The translations under genes and the position numbers were made by a program. Of a stretch of DNA of 64,000 nucleotides, positions 51,509-60,920 are shown in pieces. This DNA is from Hoylesella nanceiensis DSM 19126 = JCM 15639 (GTDB taxonomy: Bacteria; Bacteroidota; Bacteroidia; Bacteroidales; Bacteroidaceae), in assembly GCF_000379965.1 (NCBI RefSeq), contig NZ_KB904327.1, positions 62,001 to 126,000 of the forward strand, read 5' to 3'. Every line of letters starts with the position of its first letter. The first letter of the stretch is position 1. The notes below the pieces were generated by a model. That model made no database searches. It had not been told where the DNA came from and worked only from the letters and a program-made list of their open reading frames with translations.

Positions 51509-51516
51509 TATTTTTG
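51509..51516 (+). promoter_or_regulatory. Candidate -7 element of the hemerythrin-LuxR gene
   Basis: TATTTTTG, 25 bp before the ATG. A TTTG lies only 14 bp upstream, too close to be a normal -33, so activation by a regulator is possible. Confidence 0.4.
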
Positions 51517-51541
51517 CATCAGATATATCATAATCTATAAA

Positions 51542-52498
51542 ATGAAGAATCAAAAGATGTACGAAGCTGATGATAAAATGATATCTATCATCAGAGACAA
51601 TTATAGTATTCTGCAAAGTCTTGGAGCCTTTGGAATTAATCTTGGATTTGGAGATAAGACCGTTAAAGAGGTGTGTGAAGACCAAAAGGTGGACACATAT
51701 ACTTTCTTAGCTGTTGTTAACTTCACGATTAATGGTTATCGAGATTATGATGATGCGGATAGAATGTCTATTCCAACACTTTTACATTATCTACAAGCTT
51801 CGCACGATTATTTCCTCGATTTCTCTCTTCCTTTTATACGAGCAAAACTCGTTGAGGCTCTAGATGTAAATGATAATCTTGCTCGTTTGATTCTTAAAAT
51901 ATATGATGAGTATTCGCATAGCATACGAAATCATATGAAATACGAAGAGAAAAATGTGTTCCCTTATGTCAATAACCTTATTAATAATGTAGTAACGGGA
52001 GCGTATGATATTGACACTTATTCGAAACATCATGGACAAATAGATAATAAACTTAAGGAATTAAAGAGCATTATTATCAAATATCTTCCTTCGGATGGCT
52101 TGCGTAACAATTTATTGTCGGCAGCTTTGTTCGATATTTATAATTGTGAAACATGGCTAATGCAACATGCTCTGGTAGAAGATGAAATATTTATTCCTGT
52201 GATTAGACGACTAGAACATAAGTCAAAGCAAAATGATGTGTCGTTTAAAATATCGAATATGATTAATCAAGGAACTGAAACTGCCGATAATTTAAGCGAT
52301 CGTGAACGTGATGTTATCGTTAGTTTGGTTCAAGGAATGACCAATAAAGAAATTGCAGAACATCTTTGTATTTCTATCAATACGGTGATAACTCATCGTA
52401 GAAATATTGCTCGCAAACTTCAAATCCATTCGCCTGCAGGTTTAACTATTTATGCAATAGTGAATAATTTGGTAGACATCTCGTCTGTTAAATTATAA
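51542..52498 (+). CDS. Hemerythrin (RIC-like) fused to a LuxR-type DNA-binding domain
   Basis: 318 residues. Residues about 15-60 resemble the N-terminal domain of RIC proteins (ScdA/YtfE), but the Cys-Cys pair is absent (LGAFGINLGFGDKT). Residues about 75-225 form a hemerythrin-like bundle with H88, H131, E135, H163/H164, H209 and E213, the same ligand order as the diiron site of YtfE. Residues 250-315 are a LuxR/NarL helix-turn-helix (LSDRERDVIVSLVQGMTNKEIAEHL, TVITHRRNIARKL). The natural reading is a regulator that senses oxygen, nitric oxide or redox state through a diiron centre. Its DNA-binding domain closely matches that of the regulator at 8381. Confidence 0.87.
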   Translation: MKNQKMYEADDKMISIIRDNYSILQSLGAFGINLGFGDKTVKEVCEDQKVDTYTFLAVVNFTINGYRDYDDADRMSIPTLLHYLQASHDYFLDFSLPFIRAKLVEALDVNDNLARLILKIYDEYSHSIRNHMKYEEKNVFPYVNNLINNVVTGAYDIDTYSKHHGQIDNKLKELKSIIIKYLPSDGLRNNLLSAALFDIYNCETWLMQHALVEDEIFIPVIRRLEHKSKQNDVSFKISNMINQGTETADNLSDRERDVIVSLVQGMTNKEIAEHLCISINTVITHRRNIARKLQIHSPAGLTIYAIVNNLVDISSVKL

Positions 52499-52594
52499 TA
52501 GGTGTAAATAAGTGCTGTATGATTGTCTGGCGAAGGCATTGTACTGCACAGCCAATAGGGAAGTATAGCGAAGTGATAAAATGTAAGTTAAATA

Positions 52595-52626
52595 TTTGTG
52601 ATATTAGATAAATCTTTCTATATTTG
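52595..52626 (+). promoter_or_regulatory. Promoter of the Wza-like gene
   Basis: TTTG (52595-52598), a 20-bp spacer and TATATTTG (52619-52626). Leader about 22 nt. Confidence 0.65.
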
Positions 52627-52654
52627 CATAATTAAATAATATAGTCTCATTTCA

Positions 52655-53449
52655 ATGAAAAAGATTGTTACCCCCATCGTGTTATTTTGCATGGTTTTAG
52701 CCATGGTAAGTAGTTGTGTTAGCACTAAGGATGTTCCTTATATGAAGAACGCCGATGTTGTAGATCTAACATCTTCTCGTGGTCTATATGATGCAAAGAT
52801 AATGCCTAAAGATTTATTAACGATAACAGTTAATACATTAAATGCAGATGCTTCAGCTCCTTTTAATGTTGGAAGCGCTTCAACAGCAACACAAGGAAAC
52901 TCTACTTCTGTAAATAATCAAGGTTATTTAGTAGACAATAATGGTGATATCGAATTCCCATTAGTAGGAAAGATACACGTAGAAGGCTTGACAAAGACAC
53001 AATGTCAAGACGTAATACGTGAGAAGATTCTTCCTTATTTAGCTAAAACAGAGCGTCCACTTGTAACTGTTCGTATGTCAAGTTATCGTGTAACTGTGCT
53101 TGGTGAAGTAGGACATCCAGGAGTAATTCCTGTTAGTTCTGAGAAAATGAGTATCTTAGAGGCTCTTGCTCAGGCTGGTGACTTAACCATTTATGGTGTA
53201 AGAAACAATGTAATGCTTATCCGTGAAGATCAAGTAGGACAAAAAAGTATTCATCGTTTAAATCTTAATGATGCCAATATCATTAACTCTCCTTATTACT
53301 ATTTGCAGCAAAACGACGTTATCTACGTCGAGCCTAATAAGGTGAAAGCTAAGAACTCTGACGTTGGAACATCGACAACCATGATTTTCTCTGTGGTTGG
53401 TTTGGTTACATCTTTAGCAACTTTAGTGGTTAGTATATTGAGAAAATAA
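52655..53449 (+). CDS. Wza-like polysaccharide export lipoprotein
   Basis: 264 residues. Lipobox at LAMVSSC (lipidated Cys). A poly-export domain (KIMPKDLLTITVNTLNADASAPF, then GYLVDNNGDIEFPLVGKIHVEGLTKTQCQDVIREKI) and a SLBB domain (VTVLGEVGHPGVIPVSSEKMSILEALAQAGDLTIYG) follow. A C-terminal hydrophobic segment (about 238-262) could cross a membrane. These proteins form the outer membrane channel for capsule or exopolysaccharide. The usual Wzc/Wzz partner is missing: a strong terminator follows and the next gene is PurF-like. Confidence 0.9.
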   Translation: MKKIVTPIVLFCMVLAMVSSCVSTKDVPYMKNADVVDLTSSRGLYDAKIMPKDLLTITVNTLNADASAPFNVGSASTATQGNSTSVNNQGYLVDNNGDIEFPLVGKIHVEGLTKTQCQDVIREKILPYLAKTERPLVTVRMSSYRVTVLGEVGHPGVIPVSSEKMSILEALAQAGDLTIYGVRNNVMLIREDQVGQKSIHRLNLNDANIINSPYYYLQQNDVIYVEPNKVKAKNSDVGTSTTMIFSVVGLVTSLATLVVSILRK

Positions 53450-53454
53450 ATAAT

Positions 53455-53495
53455 AGAGCTAAGAAGCACGTTCGCTTCTTGGCTCTAACTTTTTA
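53455..53495 (+). terminator. Terminator of the Wza-like gene
   Basis: AGAGCTAAGAAGC pairs with GCTTCTTGGCTCT (one mismatch) around a 6-base loop, then AACTTTTT. Confidence 0.8.
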
Positions 53496-53553
53496 ACATT
53501 ATGAATTAACTCTCTTTTAATTGCATTTAGAATAAAAACGGAGATAGATAGAA

Positions 53554-55455
53554 ATGGAACAACTAAAACACGAATGTGGAATCGCAATGGTGCGACTCTT
53601 AAAGCCTTTAGAGTATTATCAGCAAAAGTATGGAACATGGATGTATGGCTTAAATAAACTATACTTGCTGATGGAAAAGCAACATAATCGTGGACAAGAA
53701 GGGGCAGGTTTGGCTTGTGTTAAGCTTGATGGAGAGCCTGGAACCGAATATATGTTTAGAGAAAGAGCAGAAGGCTCTAATGCAATTACAGAAATTTTCG
53801 CAAATGTTCATGCAAACTTTAAGAACATAGATAATAGCTTGTTATCTGATGTTGCGTATGCAAAAGAGCATCTTCCCTTTGCAGGAGAAATGTATATGGG
53901 ACACTTGCGTTATTCAACAACAGGTAAAAAAGGATTGAAGTATGTTCATCCTTTTATGAGAAGAAACAACTGGAGAGCTAAGAATCTATGTCTTTGTGGT
54001 AACTTCAACATGACAAACATTGATGAAGTGTTTGAATACCTAACTCTACAAGGACAGTTCCCACGCATCTATAGCGATAGTTATATTATGCTAGAGTTGC
54101 TTGGTCATCGATTAGATCGTGAGGTAGAACGTAATTTCATCGCTGCTAAAGCAATGGAAATGGAAAACAAAGAAATTACGTCTTACATCGAAGACAACAT
54201 TAAGATTAGTAATGTTCTCAAGACATCGATGGACAATTTTGATGGAGGATATGTCGTTTGTGGTTTAACAGGTAGTGGAGAATCGTTTGCAATGCGTGAT
54301 CCTTGGGGAATACGTCCAGCCTTTTACTATAAGGATGATGAGATTGTTGCAGTGGCAAGTGAACGCCCTGTGCTTCAAACAACATTCGACTTGGCAGTTG
54401 AAGATATTCAAGAATTAGAGCCAGGTACAGCCCTTATGGTAAAGAAAGATGGCAAATGCACCATCAAACGTATCTTGGAACAATGTGGAGATTCTAAATG
54501 TTCATTCGAAAGAATATACTTTAGCCGTGGTTCAGACAGAGATATTTATAACGAAAGAAAGAAGTTAGGTGAGCAATTAACAAAGCCCATCTTGAAAGCT
54601 ATCGATGGTGATGTGGCTAAAACAGTATTCTCTTTCATTCCTAATACAGCTGAAGTGGCTTTCTTTGGGATGTTAGATGGATTTAAATATTATGTTGATG
54701 ACCAGAAAATTAAACAAATAGAAGCTTTAGATCACAAGCCAACTCACGAAGAGTTATGTGCAATTATTCATAATTATGTACGCAGTGAAAAGGTCGCAAT
54801 CAAAGATATTAAACTTCGAACCTTTATTGCAGAGGGTAATTCTCGTAATGATTTGGCTTCGCACGTCTATGACATTACTTATGGAAGTATAAAAGCTTAC
54901 GAAGATAATCTTGTGGTGATAGATGATAGTATCGTTCGAGGAACAACGCTAAAGAAAAGTATTTTCCGAATATTAGACCGCTTGCATCCAAAGAAAATCG
55001 TAATAGTAAGTAGCGCACCTCAAATCCGTTATCCTGATTATTACGGTATAGATATGCCTTGTTTAGAGGAGTTTTGTGTGTTCCAAGCAACTATAGAATT
55101 GTTGGAAGAGCGTGGAATGACGGACTTGATAGAAACCGTTTACAATGATTGTGTAAACGAGTTGCGCAAGAGTAAAGAAGAAATGCAGAATTGTGTTCGT
55201 GCTATTTACGAGCCATTTACTGTTGAAGAAATCAATAATAAAATTGTAGAAATGCTTCGTCCTGAAGGAGTTACTACTCCAATAGATATCGTATTCCAGT
55301 CTATTGAAGGGCTTCGAGCTGCAATTCCAAATCATAAAGGAGATTGGTATTTCACTGGTTATTATCCAACTCCTGGTGGCACAAAGCTTTGTAATCAAGC
55401 TTTTGTGAATTTTGTAAATAATAAGTATAAGACTAATAACAACAAACAATCATAG
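53554..55455 (+). CDS. Divergent amidophosphoribosyltransferase-like protein (PurF paralogue)
   Basis: 633 residues, well above the 470-510 of ordinary PurF. The N-terminal class II glutamine amidotransferase starts MEQLKHECGIAMVR, so Cys8 would become the N-terminal nucleophile after removal of a 7-residue propeptide; RGQEGAG and GHLRYSTTG follow. The phosphoribosyltransferase domain has the PRPP loop VVIDDSIVRGTT at 454-465. Insertions lie between the domains (about 165-215) and in the C-terminal third. It heads an operon with carA (6 bp) and carB. The family is conserved in Bacteroidota; whether it makes phosphoribosylamine or has another role is not known to me. Confidence 0.85.
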   Translation: MEQLKHECGIAMVRLLKPLEYYQQKYGTWMYGLNKLYLLMEKQHNRGQEGAGLACVKLDGEPGTEYMFRERAEGSNAITEIFANVHANFKNIDNSLLSDVAYAKEHLPFAGEMYMGHLRYSTTGKKGLKYVHPFMRRNNWRAKNLCLCGNFNMTNIDEVFEYLTLQGQFPRIYSDSYIMLELLGHRLDREVERNFIAAKAMEMENKEITSYIEDNIKISNVLKTSMDNFDGGYVVCGLTGSGESFAMRDPWGIRPAFYYKDDEIVAVASERPVLQTTFDLAVEDIQELEPGTALMVKKDGKCTIKRILEQCGDSKCSFERIYFSRGSDRDIYNERKKLGEQLTKPILKAIDGDVAKTVFSFIPNTAEVAFFGMLDGFKYYVDDQKIKQIEALDHKPTHEELCAIIHNYVRSEKVAIKDIKLRTFIAEGNSRNDLASHVYDITYGSIKAYEDNLVVIDDSIVRGTTLKKSIFRILDRLHPKKIVIVSSAPQIRYPDYYGIDMPCLEEFCVFQATIELLEERGMTDLIETVYNDCVNELRKSKEEMQNCVRAIYEPFTVEEINNKIVEMLRPEGVTTPIDIVFQSIEGLRAAIPNHKGDWYFTGYYPTPGGTKLCNQAFVNFVNNKYKTNNNKQS

Positions 55456-55461
55456 AAAGTA

Positions 55462-56535
55462 ATGAAAAATGTGACGTTATTGTTGAGTGATGGAACTCAA
55501 TTTCATGGTAAGAGTTTTGGCTATGAAGCGCCTATTGCAGGAGAAGTAGTATTTAACACTGCAATGATGGGATATCCCGAAAGTCTTACCGACCCTTCTT
55601 ATGCAGGTCAATTAATGGTTCTTACATATCCATTAGTTGGCAACTATGGTGTTCCACCGTTTACTTTTGAGGAGAATGGCTTGCCTACTTTCATGGAAAG
55701 TGACAAGATTCATGCTTCTGCAATAATTGTTTCTGATTATTGCGAAGAGTATTCTCACTGGAATGCTAAAGAGAGTTTAGCTGCTTGGTTGCAAAGAGAA
55801 AAGGTTCCAGGGATAACAGGAATTGACACAAGAGAGTTGACCAAAGTTTTAAGAAGTCATGGAGTGATGATGGGAAAGATTATCTTTGACGATGAACCCA
55901 ATAATATTCCAGAAGCAGATTATGAAGGAGTTAACTTCGTAGACCGTGTTAGTTGCAAGGAAGTAATACGTTACAATGTTGGTGCAGGCAAAAAAGTTGT
56001 TTTAGTAGACTGTGGTGTTAAAGCCAATATTATTCGTTGCTTAATCAATAGAGGTGTAGAAGTTATAAGAGTTCCTTGGGACTACGACTATACAAGTATG
56101 CAGTTTGATGGTCTGTTTTTGGGTAATGGTCCTGGCGATCCAGATACATGTGAGAAAACAGTTGACATCTTAAAGCGTTTCATGAGCACAACAACTAAGC
56201 CAATATGTGGTATCTGTATGGGTAATCAATTATTGGCAAAGGCAGGTGGAGCCACAATTTATAAGTTGAAATACGGACATCGTTCGCACAACCAACCAGT
56301 TAGAATGGTAGGCACAGATAAATGTTTTATCACCAGTCAAAACCATGGTTATGCTGTAGATTCAAAGACATTAGGAAGCGATTGGGAAGAACTATTTGTT
56401 AATATGAATGATGGTTCAAACGAAGGAATCCGTCATAAACATAATCCTTGGTTCTCTTCTCAGTTTCACCCCGAAGCATGTTCAGGTCCTGTTGATACTG
56501 AATTTATTTTCGATGACTTCGTGAATTCACTCTAA
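55462..56535 (+). CDS. carA: Carbamoyl phosphate synthase small subunit
   Basis: 357 residues. The N-terminal CPSase domain (LLLSDGTQFHGKSFG, NTAMMGYPESLTDPSYAGQ) is followed by the class I glutamine amidotransferase. The nucleophile is Cys252 in CGICMGNQ; most CarA proteins have GHQ here, so Asn for His is a small departure. QFHPEA carries the catalytic His and Glu. It supplies ammonia from glutamine to CarB for pyrimidine and arginine synthesis. It starts 6 bp after the PurF-like gene. Confidence 0.95.
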   Translation: MKNVTLLLSDGTQFHGKSFGYEAPIAGEVVFNTAMMGYPESLTDPSYAGQLMVLTYPLVGNYGVPPFTFEENGLPTFMESDKIHASAIIVSDYCEEYSHWNAKESLAAWLQREKVPGITGIDTRELTKVLRSHGVMMGKIIFDDEPNNIPEADYEGVNFVDRVSCKEVIRYNVGAGKKVVLVDCGVKANIIRCLINRGVEVIRVPWDYDYTSMQFDGLFLGNGPGDPDTCEKTVDILKRFMSTTTKPICGICMGNQLLAKAGGATIYKLKYGHRSHNQPVRMVGTDKCFITSQNHGYAVDSKTLGSDWEELFVNMNDGSNEGIRHKHNPWFSSQFHPEACSGPVDTEFIFDDFVNSL

Positions 56536-56567
56536 TATTCTATTATAAGCTAATAAAACGATTTACA

Positions 56568-59500
56568 ATGAAATACGACAATATAAAGAAAGTTCTTCTA
56601 TTAGGTTCGGGAGCATTAAAGATTGGCGAAGCAGGTGAGTTTGATTATTCAGGTTCACAAGCTTTAAAAGCATTGCGAGAAGAGGGAATTGAAACAATTC
56701 TTATCAATCCAAATATTGCAACTGTTCAAACATCTGAAGGTGTTGCAGACCATATTTATTTCTTACCTGTTCAGCCATACTTCGTAGAACGAGTAATAGA
56801 AAAAGAGCGTCCAGATGGTATTCTACTCTCTTTTGGTGGACAAACTGCCCTAAACTGTGGTGTAGAACTATTTAAATCAGGAGTATTAGAGAAGTACAAT
56901 GTACAAGTTTTAGGAACTCCTGTACAAGCAATTATCGATACAGAAGACCGAGAAATATTCGTAAACAAGCTAAATGAAATTAATGTAAAGACCATTAAGA
57001 GCGAAGCTTGTGAAACTATAGAACACGCTCGTAAGGCAGCAAAAGAATTAGGCTATCCAGTTATTATTCGTGCAGCTTATGCTTTAGGAGGCCTTGGTAG
57101 TGGTTTCTGCGATAACGAAGAAGAACTCAATGCACTTGCAGAAAAAGCATTTTCGTTCTCTCCTCAAGTTCTAGTTGAAAAGAGTTTGAAAGGTTGGAAG
57201 GAAGTAGAATACGAAGTTGTACGTGACAGATACGACAATTGTATCACCGTTTGTAACATGGAAAACTTCGATCCACTTGGTATTCACACAGGAGAAAGTA
57301 TCGTAGTTGCTCCTTCTCAAACCCTAACTAATAGCGAATATCATAAGCTAAGAGCTCTTTCTATAAAGATTATACGCCACATTGGCATTGTTGGAGAGTG
57401 TAACGTGCAGTATGCTTTCGACCCTGTTAGCGAAGATTATCGTGTAATTGAGGTGAATGCACGCTTGAGTCGTTCTTCTGCATTGGCTTCAAAAGCAACA
57501 GGATATCCACTTGCTTTCGTTGCTGCTAAATTAGGTATGGGTTATGGTTTGTTTGAGTTAAAGAACTCAGTAACCAAGACAACCAGCGCATTCTTTGAAC
57601 CAGCTCTAGACTATGTAGTATGTAAAATACCACGTTGGGATTTAAGTAAGTTCCATGGAGTAGACAAAGAACTTGGCTCAAGTATGAAGTCTGTGGGCGA
57701 GGTAATGGCTATTGGCCGCAATTTCGAAGAAGCAATACAAAAGGGATTGCGTATGATTGGCCAAGGAATGCACGGCTTTGTTGAGAATAAAGAATTAGAA
57801 ATCAAAGATATAGACAAGGCATTAAGAGAGCCAACAGATAAGCGAATTTTCATTATCTCAAAGGCTATGCACCGTGGTTACACCATCGATCAAATTCATG
57901 ACCTTACAAAAATTGATCGTTGGTTCTTGTCTAAACTAAAGAATATCATTGATATTGATGAGCGTTTACGAGCTTGCACAAGTGTAAATGTAATTGACAA
58001 GGCTTTACTAAAAGAGGCTAAAGTTTATGGATTTACAGACTTCCAAATCGCAAGAGCCGTAGGACTTGAAAAAGAATTAGGGAGTATGCACAAAGCATCT
58101 CTTGCTGTAAGAAATCTCAGAAAGTCGTTTGGAATCTTGCCTGTTGTTAAGCAAATAGACACACTTGCAGCCGAATATCCAGCTCAAACCAACTATTTGT
58201 ATCTTACATACGCAGGAGTTCAAAACGATATCGAATTTATTAACGATAAACGTTCGATAATTGTTTTAGGTTCAGGAGCATACAGAATTGGTAGTAGTGT
58301 TGAATTTGACTGGTGCGGAGTGCAAGCTCTTAACACCATTAGAAAAGAAGGTTATAGATCAATTATGATCAACTATAACCCTGAAACTGTTTCTACCGAC
58401 TATGACATGTGCGACCGATTATACTTTGATGAATTGACTTTCGAACGTGTAATGGACATCATCGACTTAGAAGCACCACATGGAGTGGTTGTATCTACAG
58501 GTGGACAGATTCCTAACAACTTAGCAATTAAGCTCGACGAACAACACGTTCCAATTTTAGGAACAGCAGCTCATGATATTGATAATGCTGAAGACAGAGC
58601 TAAGTTCTCATCAATGTTAACACAAAATGGAATTAATCAGCCTGAATGGAGTGCTCTTACAACAATGGAAGATATCGACCAGTTTGTGAATAGAGTAGGA
58701 TTCCCAGTGTTGGTTCGTCCTTCTTACGTGCTTTCAGGTGCTGCAATGAATGTATGTTCAAATAGAGATGAATTAGAAAAGTTCTTGAAACTTGCTGCAA
58801 ACGTGTCGGAAGACCACCCTGTTGTGGTAAGTAAATTTATTGAATATGCTAAAGAAATAGAGATGGATGGTGTGGCTCGAAATGGTGAAGTGTTAGCTTA
58901 TGCAATTTCAGAGCATATCGAATTTGCTGGAGTGCACTCAGGTGACGCAACAATTCAATTCCCACCACAAAAACTTTATGTTGAAACAATGAGACGAATT
59001 AAACGTATTAGTCGTCAAATTGCAGAAGCATTGCACATTAATGGTCCTTTCAACATTCAGTTTATGGCACGAGATAACGATATCCTTGTTATTGAGTGTA
59101 ATCTAAGAGCATCTCGTTCATTCCCATTTGTAAGTAAGGTTTTGAAGATGAATCTTATTGATTTAGCAACAAAGGTGATGTTAGGATTACCAGTAGAGAA
59201 GCCAAATAAGAACCTATTTGATATCGACTACGTTGGAATAAAGGCATCTCAATTCTCATTTAACAGACTTCAAAAGGCAGACCCAGTGCTCGGTGTAGAC
59301 ATGGCTTCAACTGGAGAAGTTGGCTGTTTGGGTGATGATACCAACCAAGCACTTATGAAGAGTATGCTAAGTGTGGGTATGCGTATTCCTAAGAAAACAA
59401 TTCTTATGTCGAACGGAGGAGCAAAACAAAAGGCAGAAATGCTTGATGCAGCTCGTATGCTTGTTCAAAAAGGATATGAAATTTATGCTACTTCGGGAAC

Positions 59501-59798
59501 AAGTAAGTATCTTCTAGAAAATGGTGTTAACAATACACGAGTTTATTGGCCATCAGAAGAGGGACAAGCACCACAAGTTTTAGACCTTCTTCGTGAGAAA
59601 CAAATAGACATGGTGATCAATATGCCAAAAGACTTAACGGTTCATGAGCTAACAAATGGTTATGCTATTCGTCGTGCGGCGATAGACCTTAACATTCCGC
59701 TTATCACTAACTCTCGTTTGGCAAGTGCATTTATTCACGCTTTCTGCACTCTTTCTTTATCGGATATAGATATTAAGAGTTGGGAAGAATATAAGTAA
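56568..59798 (+). CDS. carB: Carbamoyl phosphate synthase large subunit
   Basis: 1076 residues, full length. Two homologous ATP-grasp halves: VLLLGSGALKIGEAGEFDYSGSQALKALREEG begins the first and IIVLGSGAYRIGSSVEFDWCGVQAL the second. EVEYEVVRDRYDNCITVCNMENFDPLGIHTGESIVVAPSQTL is the first active site. The C-terminal MGS-like regulatory domain (about 930-1076, KGYEIYATSGTSKYL) would bind allosteric effectors such as UMP. Last gene of the operon; a terminator follows. Confidence 0.97.
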   Translation: MKYDNIKKVLLLGSGALKIGEAGEFDYSGSQALKALREEGIETILINPNIATVQTSEGVADHIYFLPVQPYFVERVIEKERPDGILLSFGGQTALNCGVELFKSGVLEKYNVQVLGTPVQAIIDTEDREIFVNKLNEINVKTIKSEACETIEHARKAAKELGYPVIIRAAYALGGLGSGFCDNEEELNALAEKAFSFSPQVLVEKSLKGWKEVEYEVVRDRYDNCITVCNMENFDPLGIHTGESIVVAPSQTLTNSEYHKLRALSIKIIRHIGIVGECNVQYAFDPVSEDYRVIEVNARLSRSSALASKATGYPLAFVAAKLGMGYGLFELKNSVTKTTSAFFEPALDYVVCKIPRWDLSKFHGVDKELGSSMKSVGEVMAIGRNFEEAIQKGLRMIGQGMHGFVENKELEIKDIDKALREPTDKRIFIISKAMHRGYTIDQIHDLTKIDRWFLSKLKNIIDIDERLRACTSVNVIDKALLKEAKVYGFTDFQIARAVGLEKELGSMHKASLAVRNLRKSFGILPVVKQIDTLAAEYPAQTNYLYLTYAGVQNDIEFINDKRSIIVLGSGAYRIGSSVEFDWCGVQALNTIRKEGYRSIMINYNPETVSTDYDMCDRLYFDELTFERVMDIIDLEAPHGVVVSTGGQIPNNLAIKLDEQHVPILGTAAHDIDNAEDRAKFSSMLTQNGINQPEWSALTTMEDIDQFVNRVGFPVLVRPSYVLSGAAMNVCSNRDELEKFLKLAANVSEDHPVVVSKFIEYAKEIEMDGVARNGEVLAYAISEHIEFAGVHSGDATIQFPPQKLYVETMRRIKRISRQIAEALHINGPFNIQFMARDNDILVIECNLRASRSFPFVSKVLKMNLIDLATKVMLGLPVEKPNKNLFDIDYVGIKASQFSFNRLQKADPVLGVDMASTGEVGCLGDDTNQALMKSMLSVGMRIPKKTILMSNGGAKQKAEMLDAARMLVQKGYEIYATSGTSKYLLENGVNNTRVYWPSEEGQAPQVLDLLREKQIDMVINMPKDLTVHELTNGYAIRRAAIDLNIPLITNSRLASAFIHAFCTLSLSDIDIKSWEEYK

Positions 59799-59840
59799 GT
59801 AAATTCTTCGCTTTAAGATTTATAATAGCAATTTGCTTCG

Positions 59841-59882
59841 AAGCACATCTATTTCAGTAATGAGATAGATGTGCTTTTATTT
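59841..59882 (+). terminator. Terminator of the PurF-like/carAB operon
   Basis: AAGCACATCTAT (59841-59852) and ATAGATGTGCTT (59865-59876) are perfect 12-bp arms, with TCA/TGA pairing inside, followed by TTATTTTATT. Confidence 0.8.
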
Positions 59883-59982
59883 TATTGTAGAAGATAGTTT
59901 GAAGTATTTGAAGAGGGTATGTATGCTCTTTTTCTATATACCATCAATAATCTATCCTAAAGACTTGTTCTTATGTGATTGA

Positions 59983-60070
59983 AAAAGCTATGCTATTGTA
60001 TTCTAAAAGTAATCTTTTTATATAGTAGAAGTAATCCTTTTATAAGATAATAACAATGCTTTTGTGATGT
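59983..60070. repeat. 22-bp dyad array H (four units)
   Basis: Cores CTATGC, TAATCT, TAATCC and CAATGC start at 59988, 60010, 60032 and 60054, exactly 22 bp apart. The two middle units are eroded but keep the phase. Between convergent genes. Confidence 0.72.
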
Positions 60071-60135
60071 GGAGATAAAAAGAATAATAGCAGATGAAAA
60101 GGAGAGAATAGGGTATGTTGAATAAATGTCGAGCT

Positions 60136-60831
60136 TTATAACTTTGTATATCCGATAGATAGTACACTTATCTTGATGTCTTTTATTTTTCCTAATTCTC
60201 GTCCGCAAGCTGCAACTGTTGAACCAGTGGTGACGATATCGTCTACAATAAGAATGTGTTTTCCTTCGAGTTGGTCTGTGTTTTGAAGAATAAAAGCGTC
60301 TTCAACATTCATCATTCTTTCAAGTCTGTCGTTTTTTGTTTGACTGCTTGCAAACTTCTTGCGTGCTATTACATTGGTTCTTACAGGTATTGAGATTACT
60401 TTAGAAATACCTTTGGCAATCATCTCACTTTGATTATAACCACGCTTTTTCAATCTTTCTTTCGTTAGTGGAATAGGAATGATATACGAAATACCTTCAA
60501 AGAATTCTTTTTCTTGGAACTCGTGTGCAACAAATCGTCCCAGTTCTTCTCCTAAGTCGGGGTGATTGAAATATTTTAAGAGCTGAATGGGTCTACTGAC
60601 TTTAGAGCCTGTTTCATAGTGAAACAATGCTGCTGCTCGCTCAATAGGAAATCGTGCCCAAAATGTTTTAGCCATATTGTTATCGTAAGGATTAAGAATA
60701 TGGTTGGTTCTGGGTAGAGTTAAATTACAAACCTCGCATATAAATGTATCGTTGTGATTTACTCTATTATCGCAGATGACACATGTCTTGGGCGCAATGA
60801 GATTAAAAAGGCAACTTATTAGGTGTAGCAT
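60136..60831 (-). CDS. ComF-family phosphoribosyltransferase-like protein
   Basis: 231 residues. An N-terminal zinc-finger-like part (CVICDNRVNHNDTFICEVCNLTLPRT) is followed by a phosphoribosyltransferase-type fold; YIIPIPLTKERLKKRGYNQSEMIAKGIS and the PRPP loop ILIVDDIVTTGSTVAACGREL are ComF signatures. In competent bacteria ComF assists uptake or integration of single-stranded DNA; in others the role is unclear. It starts about 10 bp after the pgk terminator and shows no obvious promoter, so it may rely on read-through from pgk. Confidence 0.9.
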   Translation of the reverse strand: MLHLISCLFNLIAPKTCVICDNRVNHNDTFICEVCNLTLPRTNHILNPYDNNMAKTFWARFPIERAAALFHYETGSKVSRPIQLLKYFNHPDLGEELGRFVAHEFQEKEFFEGISYIIPIPLTKERLKKRGYNQSEMIAKGISKVISIPVRTNVIARKKFASSQTKNDRLERMMNVEDAFILQNTDQLEGKHILIVDDIVTTGSTVAACGRELGKIKDIKISVLSIGYTKL

Positions 60832-60840
60832 ATAAATAAA

Positions 60841-60882
60841 AAGAAGGGATATCTATCTTTCAATAGTTATCCCTTCTTACTC
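60841..60882 (-). terminator. Terminator of pgk
   Basis: AAGAAGGGATA (60841-60851) and TATCCCTTCTT (60868-60878) are perfect 11-bp arms. On the minus strand they run into TTTATTTATAT. Confidence 0.75.
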
Positions 60883-60920
60883 TAATTAAAATTATGTTTA
60901 CTTATCTTTCGATATAAGTA

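Larger units (their letters stand above)
59799..60135. other. Gap between carB and comF
   Basis: Holds the carB terminator and repeat array H. Nothing coding seen. Confidence 0.65.
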
